Of a DNA stretch of 33,726 nucleotides, positions 18,113 to 24,901 are shown one piece after another. Positions within the stretch are counted from its first letter, which is position 1. Every line of letters begins with the position of its first letter. The translations under genes were made by a program, and so were the position numbers. The notes beneath the pieces were generated by a model that ran no database searches, had not been told where the DNA came from, and saw only the letters and a program-made list of their open reading frames with translations. This DNA comes from Candidatus Marinimicrobia bacterium CG08_land_8_20_14_0_20_45_22 (lineage in GTDB: Bacteria; Fidelibacterota; UBA2242): positions 1 to 33,726 of the forward strand of contig PEYN01000157.1 in the NCBI GenBank assembly GCA_002774355.1, written 5' to 3'.

Positions 18113-18262
18113 ATAAACCGCAGAGTTAATAGAGAGGACGCAGTCCCGACCGTTCGGGATTTTAATTTCTTTTTTATTTTGTTAAGTTCCACTTCGTTGT
18201 TGATTTAACTATTTGTAATTAATTATTCTCTGTATTCTCCGCGTGCTCAGCGGTGATTTATT
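18113..18262. repeat. Degenerate inverted-repeat element
   Basis: The left end (from 18113) reads ATAAACCGCAGAGTTAATAG and the right end, on the other strand, begins ATAAATCACCGCTGAGCACG. Both share ATAA, ACCGC, GAG and a purine-rich tail. The motif resembles the ACCGCAGAG/ACGCAGAG-rich intergenic repeats often seen dispersed in environmental bacterial genomes. The arms enclose about 80 bp of AT-rich sequence with a small hairpin. It is non-coding and possibly a decayed mobile repeat. Copy number cannot be judged from one window. Confidence 0.4.
18144..18175 (+). terminator. Terminator-like hairpin inside the repeat element
   Basis: TCCCGA, a CCGT loop and TCGGGA form a 6-bp stem followed by a T-rich run (TTTTAATTTCTTTTTT). 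The shape is that of an intrinsic terminator on the plus strand. However, no plus-strand gene ends just upstream, so it may belong to the repeat element instead. Confidence 0.4.
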
Positions 18263-18323
18263 CAGGTTAGAAATATATCGTTGCATTTGTTTTAAAATCA
18301 CTCTACTTTAGCGGCAAGCAAAT

Positions 18324-18773
18324 ATGATGAAATTTCTGTTTCAAGATACATGGCTTCCTTGGATTCAAACGCACCGGATGTTGCTGGGTCTTCTCGGTGG
18401 TCTGTCAATTCTCACCTTCTTCGGCACTTTATTGGTTATTCCAATTATCCTCGCCAAGATGCCAGCGGATTATTTCGTACGGGAAGTTCACAGAGAAAAG
18501 CACAGAACGGGATTTTACCAAACAGTTCATTATTTTCTTCTGATTCTTAAAAATCTTATCGGCGTTCTATTTCTCGTCACAGGTTTTGCAATGTTGTTCA
18601 TTCCAGGGCAGGGCGTATTGACGATTCTCATCGGCATTTCATTGATGAACTTTCCGGGAAAGCGCCGGCTCGAGAAAAAGATCGTTCAGAAACCGTCTGC
18701 ACTTTCAGCGATTAACTGGATACGATCGAAAGCCGGTAAAGGGCATCTAATCATCGTGAATTCGGATCGTTGA
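18324..18773 (+). CDS. PGPGW-family small membrane protein
   Basis: The 149-aa protein has a hydrophobic helix at about residues 18-45, a charged loop, and a second hydrophobic region at about 70-105. This contains LFIPGQGVLTILIGISLMNFPGKR, the region that gives the PGPGW family its name (here PGQG). The tail resembles family members with a short soluble end (AINWIRSKAGKGHLII). Function in this family is unknown; the protein is presumably in the inner membrane. A second Met follows the first, and ribosome-site bases are weak. It converges on the next gene with a 7-nt gap. Confidence 0.7.
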   Translation: MMKFLFQDTWLPWIQTHRMLLGLLGGLSILTFFGTLLVIPIILAKMPADYFVREVHREKHRTGFYQTVHYFLLILKNLIGVLFLVTGFAMLFIPGQGVLTILIGISLMNFPGKRRLEKKIVQKPSALSAINWIRSKAGKGHLIIVNSDR

Positions 18774-18780
18774 CCTGTTG

Positions 18781-19266
18781 CTATTTCTGTTTTCGGCGTT
18801 TAAACGGTGAAAGTAAAAGAAATAATCCGAGCAGGATCAGAACGACCGGCCAATATGTAAAAGATACACAAAAACCGACATAAAAAATGACTGCGATTAA
18901 GATAAGGATCAATCCGGGCACATATAATTTACTTCCTTCTTCCGCGAGTAGAAACATGAATAAAAATCCGATTCCCGGCGCCAGAATAAATGTCGGCCAG
19001 AGTTCCACGATATTCCGCCAGTCCGTCACTTCGAGATAAAGAAATAGCGCACCGATTATCAACAAAATCGATGCAGGCATGAGCAGACCGTAATTCTTCG
19101 TGTTTTGCAAAAATCCAATAACAAAGAGAAATCCGGCGCCAATGAGGATCATCGGCCAGATAACATTCCATCCATAATGGCTTCGCTGGACAAAAAAGAG
19201 GAAAATACCCATCAAAATCAGGAACACACCCAGGACAAAATTGGATGACGACTCGCGTTGACTCAT
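18781..19266 (-). CDS. Polytopic membrane protein, LiaF/DUF5668-like
   Basis: The 161-aa product is almost wholly hydrophobic, with about six predicted segments near residues 10-27, 33-51, 60-79, 88-107, 114-132 and 135-154, and a basic tail. Repeated units of the form ILIGAGFLFVIGF, ILLIIGALFLYLE and ILLGLFLLL with intervening WP motifs resemble the transmembrane region of LiaF-type or DUF5668 proteins. It lacks a LiaF C-terminal soluble domain. AAGGAGG lies 7 nt before the ATG. No operon partner is adjacent, and function is unknown. Confidence 0.6.
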   Translation of the reverse strand: MSQRESSSNFVLGVFLILMGIFLFFVQRSHYGWNVIWPMILIGAGFLFVIGFLQNTKNYGLLMPASILLIIGALFLYLEVTDWRNIVELWPTFILAPGIGFLFMFLLAEEGSKLYVPGLILILIAVIFYVGFCVSFTYWPVVLILLGLFLLLSPFKRRKQK

Positions 19267-19280
19267 CTTTCCCTCCTTCT

Positions 19281-19317
19281 GAAAAATGAATCAAGCCCTT
19301 TATTCAAGGGCTTGATT
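19281..19317 (-). terminator. Intrinsic terminator of the aldolase gene
   Basis: A perfect 12-bp stem (AATCAAGCCCTT with AAGGGCTTGATT, 5-nt loop) is followed on the minus strand by CATTTTTC. It begins 38 nt after the aldolase stop codon. It also lies just upstream of the membrane-protein gene on the same strand, separating the two transcription units. Confidence 0.8.
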
Positions 19318-19355
19318 CCAGTTAATATTCTTGCCGACATCGAAATGCCAAAAAC

Positions 19356-20408
19356 TTATGCGATTGTCACTTTCGCATCTAAATAGACATCTTGTACAGC
19401 ATTCATGATCTCGATGCCTTCTTTCATCGGTTTCTGAAATGCCTTGCGGCCAAGAATTAATCCCATGCCGCCAGCGCGTTTGTTGATTACCGCCGTTTTA
19501 ACGGCTTCAACCAAATCGTCCTCGCCGGAAGCACCGCCGGAATTGATCAATCCTGCGCGTCCCATGTAGCAACCTGCAACCTGATAACGCGTCAGATCAA
19601 TCGGATGATCGGTGGTGAGTTTTTCATAAACCTTTTTGTTTGTCTTTCCGAATTTCAACGCTGTGAATCCGCCATTATTTTCGGGAAGTTTCTGCTTGAT
19701 GATGTCCGCTTCGATCGTTACGCCCAGATGATTCGCCTGATTAGTCAGATCAGCGGCAACATGATAATCCTTTTCCTCGGTCTTGAAAGCATTATTTCTC
19801 AGATAGGTCCAGAGAACCGTAGCCATGCCGAGTTGATGCGCACGTTCAAATGCTTCACTAATTTCTATAATCTGCCGACGGCTTTCTTGCGAACCGAAAT
19901 AGATCGTCGCACCGACAGCAACGGCACCCATATCGAAAGCCTGATCTACGCTGGCAAAAAGCGTCTGATCGTGAATATTCGGGTAAGACAGCAATTCGTT
20001 ATGGTTGATCTTTAGGATGAATGGAATCTTGTGCGCGTATTTCCGTGCGACCATTCCCAAAACGCCAAGCGTCGAAGCGACAGCATTGGCACCACCTTCA
20101 ATGGCAAGCCGAACGATATTTTCAGGATCGAAATAAATCGGATTCGGTGCGAATGACGCGCCAGCCGAATGTTCAATTCCCTGATCAACGGGAAGAACCG
20201 ACAAATAACCTGTTTTTGCTAACCGTCCGGTATTGTACATCACCGCCATATTCCTTAACACAGGAATCGGCCGGTCACTATTTAAATGAATTCTATCCAA
20301 GAAATCCGGACCGGGTAAATGCAAATCTTCTTTCGCAATCGTTGTGCATTTGTGATTTAACAGGAATTCAGCATCCTTACCTAATAATTTTTCAATGTCA
20401 TGTCTCAT
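19356..20408 (-). CDS. fbaB: Class I fructose-bisphosphate aldolase (FbaB/DhnA type)
   Basis: I start at the second of two adjacent ATGs (20408, 350 aa). GGAGG lies 5 nt from it but only 2 nt from the first, and the frame further upstream is not family-like. The protein is a Schiff-base aldolase of the archaeal/DhnA type, cleaving or forming fructose 1,6-bisphosphate in glycolysis or gluconeogenesis. Signatures are [34 protein letters not shown], and the phosphate-binding C-terminal loops AGLINSGG and [12 protein letters not shown]. The length matches the long bacterial subgroup. It is monocistronic, with a strong terminator, and divergent from the Fur-family gene. Confidence 0.93.
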   Translation of the reverse strand: MRHDIEKLLGKDAEFLLNHKCTTIAKEDLHLPGPDFLDRIHLNSDRPIPVLRNMAVMYNTGRLAKTGYLSVLPVDQGIEHSAGASFAPNPIYFDPENIVRLAIEGGANAVASTLGVLGMVARKYAHKIPFILKINHNELLSYPNIHDQTLFASVDQAFDMGAVAVGATIYFGSQESRRQIIEISEAFERAHQLGMATVLWTYLRNNAFKTEEKDYHVAADLTNQANHLGVTIEADIIKQKLPENNGGFTALKFGKTNKKVYEKLTTDHPIDLTRYQVAGCYMGRAGLINSGGASGEDDLVEAVKTAVINKRAGGMGLILGRKAFQKPMKEGIEIMNAVQDVYLDAKVTIA

Positions 20409-20562
20409 CATTACCTCCAATATTAAAACTGCGGAAAGATACAAAAAATATCTATCAAATTGAATGAATATTTCTTCCAATAAAGAAATTGAATACATGG
20501 AAAATATTTGAATCTATAGAGAAATAAATCTTGCAAGTGTTCTAAATTGTTATTAATTTCAT

Positions 20563-20579
20563 TTTGTAATGATTACAAA
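20563..20579. promoter_or_regulatory. Perfect palindrome, probable Fur/PerR-family operator
   Basis: TTTGTAATGATTACAAA is an 8-1-8 perfect palindrome. It resembles the PerR box TTATAATNATTATAA, differing by one symmetrical substitution per arm. It ends one base before the ATG at 20581 of a Fur-family gene, so autoregulation is likely. It could also influence the divergent aldolase gene 155 bp away. Confidence 0.7.
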
Positions 20580-20580
20580 C

Positions 20581-20991
20581 ATGGAACAAATAAAGAATCG
20601 TTTAGAAAAGCAAGGAATCAAGCCGACCTATCAACGGTTGCGGATTCTCGAATTTCTGATGTTGGCTGAAAATCATCCGAACGCCGAAACAATCTACGAA
20701 AACATCGTAAAGATTATACCGACGATATCTTGTACGACGGTTTATAACACGCTAAATCTTTTCGTTGAAAACACTTTGATTCATGGGATTACAATAACAG
20801 GAGTCGAAATCCGATATGGAATAGGTAAAGCGGATCATCACCATTTTCTCTGTAAAAAGTGCGGAAAAATTTACGATATTGAAGTTCATTGTCCGTTTGT
20901 GGATGGTGTAACCTCGGAAATAAACGGTCATCAAATTCAGGAAATTCACGGCTATTTTAAAGGTATTTGCAAAGATTGCCTTCAATCGTAA
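20581..20991 (+). CDS. Fur/PerR-family metalloregulator
   Basis: The 136-aa product (start ATG at 20581; an ATG at 20569 lies inside the palindrome) has the winged-helix half (residues 1-80, GIKPTYQRLRILEFL, AETIYENI, CTTVYNTLNLF). The dimerisation half has the structural zinc site CKKCG and CKDC, and the regulatory His cluster ADHHHFLC. The acidic residue that in PerR lies 11 residues before the first Cys is Gly here, and the Fur counterpart is also not acidic, so the sensory metal site differs from both textbook forms. It heads a row of oxygen and peroxide detoxification genes, which favours a PerR-like role. No Shine-Dalgarno is evident, so a very short leader is likely. Confidence 0.9.
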   Translation: MEQIKNRLEKQGIKPTYQRLRILEFLMLAENHPNAETIYENIVKIIPTISCTTVYNTLNLFVENTLIHGITITGVEIRYGIGKADHHHFLCKKCGKIYDIEVHCPFVDGVTSEINGHQIQEIHGYFKGICKDCLQS

Positions 20992-21014
20992 AAATGTCAC
21001 ACAAGGAAAATAAA

Positions 21015-21239
21015 ATGAAAGAAAAAATAACAAAAGTCATAGAATCTATTCGTCCATATCTTCAGGCAGACGGCGGAGATGTCGAACTCGTCGAAATCAC
21101 TGAAGATGGCGTCGTTAAAGTGCGTTTGACCGGCGCTTGCGGCGGCTGTCCCATGAGCACTTACACTCTTAAGATGGGAATTGAAAGCAAATTAAAATCT
21201 GAAATTTCGGATGTTATATCTGTTCAGCAAGTTGCTTAA
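21015..21239 (+). CDS. NifU C-terminal domain (Nfu) Fe-S scaffold/carrier
   Basis: The 74-aa protein is a stand-alone Nfu domain, with IRPYLQADGGDVELVEI, TGACGGCPMS and the CxxC that binds an assembling 4Fe-4S cluster at a dimer interface. The frame extends upstream into the Fur-family gene. The chosen ATG at 21015 follows AAGGAAAATAAA and starts MKEKITKVIESI, where family proteins begin. It lies 23 nt after the regulator gene, so it is probably co-transcribed, supplying or repairing Fe-S clusters under oxidative stress. Confidence 0.92.
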   Translation: MKEKITKVIESIRPYLQADGGDVELVEITEDGVVKVRLTGACGGCPMSTYTLKMGIESKLKSEISDVISVQQVA

Positions 21240-21338
21240 ACAATCGTAAACCGAAAATCGGAATATCGATTACCTCGAAGAGATTAAAACACATTCATTG
21301 ATAGCGCCGATCATTTAACTAAGAAAGGATAAGAGATA

Positions 21339-21914
21339 ATGAAAAGTTTGAAAGGAACCCAAACCGAAAAAAATCTGCTGATTGCTTTTGCCGGCGAATC
21401 CCAAGCACGAAATCGCTACACCTATTTTGCATCACAAGCAAAGAAAGATGGATTTGAGCAGATCGCATGGATTTTCAGTGAAACTGCCGATAATGAAAAA
21501 GAACATGCAAAACGTCTGTTCAAGTTTCTCGAAGGTGGCGAAGTCGAAATTCAGGCGGTATTTCCATCTGGCTTGATTGGTGAAACTAAAGACAATTTAC
21601 AATCCGCCGCCGAAGGTGAACATTACGAATATTCAACAATGTATCCGGAATTTGCGAAAATCGCCAATGCCGAGGGTTTTACGGAAATCGCTCAGGTTTT
21701 CAAATCCATCGCTATTGCGGAAAAACACCACGAAGAAACTTTCCTTGCCCTTCGCGAAAACATACTCAAGGAGCGGGTTTTCGAACGGGAAGAGATAGTC
21801 GTTTGGAGATGCCGAAACTGCGGATATATTCACGTTGGCAAAAAGGCCCCGGAAAAATGTCCGGCTTGCGCCCATCCGAAAGACTATTTTGAACTTTTGG
21901 CGGAAAACTACTAA
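21339..21914 (+). CDS. rbr: Rubrerythrin
   Basis: The 191-aa protein has the full classical layout. An N-terminal ferritin-like diiron four-helix domain (residues 1 to about 145) carries ligands in FAGESQAR, ETADNEKEHAKR and AIAEKHHEE. A C-terminal rubredoxin-like domain has CRNCG and CPAC binding one iron. Rubrerythrin reduces hydrogen peroxide in anaerobes using rubredoxin as donor. GAAAGGATAAGAGATA precedes the ATG. The rubredoxin and flavodiiron genes follow immediately, forming an electron chain to peroxide and oxygen. Confidence 0.96.
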   Translation: MKSLKGTQTEKNLLIAFAGESQARNRYTYFASQAKKDGFEQIAWIFSETADNEKEHAKRLFKFLEGGEVEIQAVFPSGLIGETKDNLQSAAEGEHYEYSTMYPEFAKIANAEGFTEIAQVFKSIAIAEKHHEETFLALRENILKERVFEREEIVVWRCRNCGYIHVGKKAPEKCPACAHPKDYFELLAENY

Positions 21915-21980
21915 ATTTAATTGTTTATTGATACGGAAAGTCTAAGCAGTCACATGAAAAATTTTAACAAAGGAGAAAAA

Positions 21981-22145
21981 ATGCAAAAATATGTCTGCAC
22001 CGTTTGTGGTTATGTTTATGATCCCGAAAAGGGTGACCCAGATAATGATATCAAAAGAGGAACCGCTTTTGAAGATCTCCCCGACGGGTGGGTTTGCCCG
22101 CTTTGCGGCGCTGAAAAAGAGGATTTCGAACCCGTGGAGGATTAA
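21981..22145 (+). CDS. Rubredoxin
   Basis: From the ATG at 21981, behind AAAGGAG, the product is 54 aa, the canonical rubredoxin size. The frame extends 20 codons upstream without family content. It has both iron-binding knuckles, CTVCGYVYD and [13 protein letters not shown], with the usual [13 protein letters not shown] between them. It carries single electrons to rubrerythrin and/or the flavodiiron protein. Its TAA is directly followed by the ATG of the flavodiiron gene, showing tight coupling. Confidence 0.96.
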   Translation: MQKYVCTVCGYVYDPEKGDPDNDIKRGTAFEDLPDGWVCPLCGAEKEDFEPVED

Positions 22146-23324
22146 ATGCCGCTTCAGCAACTGACGCCGGATATTTTCTTCGTCGGCGCACGCGATTGGG
22201 ATAGGCGATTTTTCGATGAGCTCATCCCGCTTCCCGACGGTACGACCTATAACGCGTATTTAATCAAAGGCTCTGAAAAGATTGCATTACTCGATACCGT
22301 CGATCCTGTAAAAGAACATGTTTTGCTATCGAATCTGGAAAATTTAAATCTCCCGCTAATCGATTATGTCATCTCGCATCACGCGGAGCAAGATCATTCC
22401 GGAACGATTCTCGCGGTTTTAAAAAAATATCCGATGGCAAAAGTTGTCACAAACGCAAAGTGTCGGACACTCTTGTCCGAACATTTGCTGATTCCCGACG
22501 ACAAGTTTATCGTCATTAAAGACCGCGAAACGCTCTCACTCGGCGATAAGACGCTTCAATTCATTTTTACGCCATGGGTGCATTGGCCGGAAACGATGTC
22601 CACTCTTCTTCTTGAAGACGGAATTTTATTCCCTTGCGATTTCTTTGGCTCGCATTTAGCAACGAGCGAAGTATTTGCTACCGATCCGGCGAAAGTCTAT
22701 TCGTCAGCCAAGCGTTATTATGCCGAAATCATGATGCCGTTTCGTTCGATCGTGCGTCAAAATCTAGAGAAAGTCAAATCTCTTAACGTGAAAATGATCG
22801 CGCCCAGTCACGGTCCGGTTCATCGCGACCCGAACTTTATCCTCTCGGCTTATGAAGACTGGACATCAGATCGAGTCAAGAATGAGGTTGTTATTCCGTA
22901 TGTTTCGATGCACGGAAGCACGGAAGCAATGGTTAACTATCTCATTGATCGGTTAATCGAGCGTGGCATAGCCGTTCAACCATTTAATTTGTCCAAAACT
23001 GACATCGGTGAATTAGCGATGGCGCTTGTCGATACTGCAACGGTCGTCGTCGGATCGCCAACAGTTATTCTCGGAGCTCATCCGCTCGCGGCTTATGCAG
23101 TTTTTCTAGCGAATTTCCTCCGGCCGAAAGCCCGCTACCTCTCGATTGTTGGAAGTTACGGTTGGGGCGGCAAAATGATCGAGCAATTGTCTGGCATGAT
23201 TGGAAATCTGACTGCGGAAATTCTTCCGCCTGTGATCGCAAAAGGCTATCCGAAAGACGCAGATTTTCAGGCACTTGTCGGTCTCGCTGATCAAATTCTT
23301 GAAAAACATCATCACCTTTCGTAA
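22146..23324 (+). CDS. fprA: A-type flavodiiron protein (rubredoxin:oxygen/NO oxidoreductase)
   Basis: The 392-aa protein has a metallo-beta-lactamase domain (residues 1 to about 245) with diiron ligands H79-x-E81-x-D83-H84, H146, D165 and H222. A flavodoxin domain follows (about 250-392, FMN loops SMHGSTEAM and GSPTVILGAHP). It lacks C-terminal rubredoxin or flavin-reductase extensions, so the separate rubredoxin encoded just upstream is the likely donor. Such proteins reduce O2 to water or NO to N2O in anaerobes. GGAGGATTAA positions the ATG, which abuts the rubredoxin stop codon. Confidence 0.95.
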   Translation: MPLQQLTPDIFFVGARDWDRRFFDELIPLPDGTTYNAYLIKGSEKIALLDTVDPVKEHVLLSNLENLNLPLIDYVISHHAEQDHSGTILAVLKKYPMAKVVTNAKCRTLLSEHLLIPDDKFIVIKDRETLSLGDKTLQFIFTPWVHWPETMSTLLLEDGILFPCDFFGSHLATSEVFATDPAKVYSSAKRYYAEIMMPFRSIVRQNLEKVKSLNVKMIAPSHGPVHRDPNFILSAYEDWTSDRVKNEVVIPYVSMHGSTEAMVNYLIDRLIERGIAVQPFNLSKTDIGELAMALVDTATVVVGSPTVILGAHPLAAYAVFLANFLRPKARYLSIVGSYGWGGKMIEQLSGMIGNLTAEILPPVIAKGYPKDADFQALVGLADQILEKHHHLS

Positions 23325-23334
23325 GGAGGAATCG

Positions 23335-23805
23335 ATGGGAATTTTCAACGTAAAGGATATCTTTAAGATCGCTGTAAAAATCGAGGAAAGAGGCGAAAAG
23401 TTCTATCGTGAAACTGCTAAACTTTTGAATTCTCCGAAAGTTGTCCAACTCTTCAACAAACTCGCCGATGACGAGGCTCAGCATCGCGTAACTTTCGCAA
23501 GAATGGCTGAAAAACTGGGCGAGACCGTTCAGACGGAAAACCTGCAAGATGAGTTTTACGCCTACCTGAAGGCTTACACGCAAAATCTCATCTTCGATGA
23601 TGCATCGGACGATTTCTCAAAAATCAAAGACGCCAGAACCGCTCTCACTTTCGCAATCGATAAGGAACTTGATTCGGTTCTGTATTACACCGAAATTAAA
23701 AATCTGATTCCAGTCAGCGAACATGCTTTCGTAGATGAAATTATCAACGAGGAACGGCGTCACGTCGTCAACCTCTCTATACTTCGGAAAGCGCTATCAG
23801 ACTGA
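23335..23805 (+). CDS. Ferritin-like diiron protein (rubrerythrin-like, no rubredoxin domain)
   Basis: The start ATG at 23335 has GGAGG about 6 nt upstream and gives 156 aa. The frame reaching back into fprA is not used. The protein is all helical, with two pairs of iron-ligand motifs (IEERGEKFYRE, DDEAQHRVTF, DKELDSVLYYTEI and INEERRHV), so all diiron ligands seem present. It lacks the rubredoxin-like tail of rubrerythrin. Members of this family handle peroxide or sequester iron, but the exact reaction is unknown. It is the last gene before a terminator in the oxygen-defence row. Confidence 0.82.
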   Translation: MGIFNVKDIFKIAVKIEERGEKFYRETAKLLNSPKVVQLFNKLADDEAQHRVTFARMAEKLGETVQTENLQDEFYAYLKAYTQNLIFDDASDDFSKIKDARTALTFAIDKELDSVLYYTEIKNLIPVSEHAFVDEIINEERRHVVNLSILRKALSD

Positions 23806-23826
23806 ACTGAAAAAACCGATACTTTT

Positions 23827-23861
23827 AAGGGCAGGTTGTTGAATTTGACTTGCCCTTTTCA
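23827..23861 (+). terminator. Intrinsic terminator of the oxygen-defence operon
   Basis: AAGGGCAGGT pairs with ACTTGCCCTT (10 bp with one G-T wobble, 11-nt loop), followed by TTTC and an AT-rich run. It begins 21 nt after the ferritin-like gene stop and closes the row of genes that starts with the Fur-family regulator. Confidence 0.7.
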
Positions 23862-23879
23862 ATTTAGCGTGAAAAACAG

Positions 23880-24065
23880 ATGACTCTCGAGGAAATTAGG
23901 ACAAATTGCCAGAATCTAAAAGGTGCAAGGAAAGACTTCCCTTTCGATGACAAAACCCTTCTTTTTAAAATCGGCTCAAAAATGTCTGCGCTCATCTCAC
24001 TGAACGCCAAAGAGATCAAAGTCAATTTAAAAGGAGAATTTCAATGGTCGGCTCGTCGTTTTTGA
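23880..24065 (+). pseudogene. Truncated YjbR/MmcQ-family gene
   Basis: The first 52 codons (MTLEEIRTNCQNLKGARKD through KVNLK) match the N-terminal half of YjbR/MmcQ (CyaY-fold, DUF419) proteins, which normally run to about 115-120 aa. The second half, including the usual PGYHMNKKHW-type region, is missing. After VNLK the frame continues for nine unrelated residues that overlap the next gene and stops. The DNA at this junction also supplies the Shine-Dalgarno of the downstream ORF. A deletion therefore probably fused the two loci. An assembly join is the alternative. Confidence 0.65.
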
Positions 24066-24400
24066 AGAATCAAAACCACATCACACAAGCGTTATTAGCA
24101 ACGACTTTTACGTATTTAATGACTGTGCTGGGCGCGGCGGTAATTTTTCTCTTCAAAAGTATTCGTCGAAAAATTCTCGACGGGATGCTTGGCTTTGCCG
24201 CCGTATTTGCCGCCGCAACTGTGATTTTAGTTCAGCCGATACTTCCTTATGCTATGTCATTTGCCGCCGGAGCGATGATTTTTGTCGTCGTTGAGGAGCT
24301 CATCCCAGAATCCCAGATGGAAAAGAACACCGACGTCGCTACAACGGGCGCAATGATCGGTTTTGCTTTTATGATGGCATTAGATGTAGCCTTTGGGTAA
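24044..24400 (+). pseudogene. ZIP-family metal transporter with internal deletion
   Basis: The 118-aa ORF begins and ends like ZIP (GufA/ZupT-type) transporters of about 250-270 aa. The N terminus has ITQALLATTFTYLMTVLGAA and RRKILDGMLGFAA. The C terminus has VQPILPYAMSFAAGAMIF, VVVEELIPESQ and GFAFMMALDVAFG. The middle, containing the HNxPEG and following helix metal-site motifs, is missing. The join falls at FAAVFAA (about 24194-24215), where TTTGCCGCCG occurs twice, with a third copy at 24260. The frame stays open with a good AAAGGAG site, so a small membrane protein could be made, but zinc transport by the known mechanism is not expected. Confidence 0.65.
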
Positions 24401-24472
24401 CTTACTTTGACATGAATCTTATTAACCCGTTCTTCGTATAAACAACCAAAAAGTCAGAATAGGACAATATAA

Positions 24473-24889
24473 ATGAAGTTTAAAAGTATCATCCAGTTTC
24501 AGTTTGTTGCATGGCTTGGAACCTTTGTAAATCTTGGAACACTCTGGCTTCTGCACGGAAAATTCAAAATTCCCGTGCCGATTGCCGGCGCCTGTGCAAT
24601 CGAAGTGGCAATTCTTCATAATTTTACATGGTACTACCTGCACACATGGAGAGATCGGGTTGAGCATACATTGCTGGATTACTTCCGCCGGTTGTGGAAA
24701 TATAACCTAATCACCGCCGGAATCGATTTTTTGATCAACCTTGGAATTCTTTGGACATTGACTCATTTTTTAAATTTTCACTATCTACTTGCTGACATTC
24801 TTGGCATGGTACCCGGGCCTTCCTCCAAAATATTCGTCAACGATTTAATCATTTTTAAAAAGCCGAAACTCGAATCGAAAAACAATTAG
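24473..24889 (+). CDS. GtrA-family membrane protein
   Basis: The 138-aa product has four transmembrane segments (about residues 8-27, 36-55, 75-95 and 100-120) and the family pattern with Asn and aromatic residues (QFVAWLGTFVNLGTLWLL, LHNFTWYYLHTWRD, FVNDLIIFKK). GtrA-like proteins are thought to move polyprenyl-linked sugars across the inner membrane or to assist cell-surface polysaccharide synthesis. No glycosyltransferase is adjacent. Two CDP-alcohol phosphotransferase genes follow instead, the first only 12 nt away, which suggests a role connected with lipid or polyol-phosphate head groups. Confidence 0.85.
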   Translation: MKFKSIIQFQFVAWLGTFVNLGTLWLLHGKFKIPVPIAGACAIEVAILHNFTWYYLHTWRDRVEHTLLDYFRRLWKYNLITAGIDFLINLGILWTLTHFLNFHYLLADILGMVPGPSSKIFVNDLIIFKKPKLESKNN

Positions 24890-24901
24890 AAAGAATATTC
24901 G

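Larger units (their letters stand above)
17871..18323. other. Intergenic region without a supported gene
   Basis: This AT-rich space separates the divergent mcmA operon and the PGPGW-family gene. Apart from the repeat element at 18113-18262 with its internal hairpin, I see no supported gene or RNA. A frame at 17808-18116 has no recognisable content. Confidence 0.5.

Noticed and set aside
17808-18116. 102-codon plus-strand frame upstream of the PGPGW gene
   Set aside because: It begins with TTG, has no ribosome-binding site, overlaps the inverted repeat before mcmA, and its translation resembles no protein family.
21242-21271. Nested inverted repeats AATCG/CGATT and CCGA/TCGG between nfu and rubrerythrin genes
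   Set aside because: The arms are 4-5 bp, interrupted, and lack a T-run. This is within chance for this composition, so no regulatory or terminator call is made.
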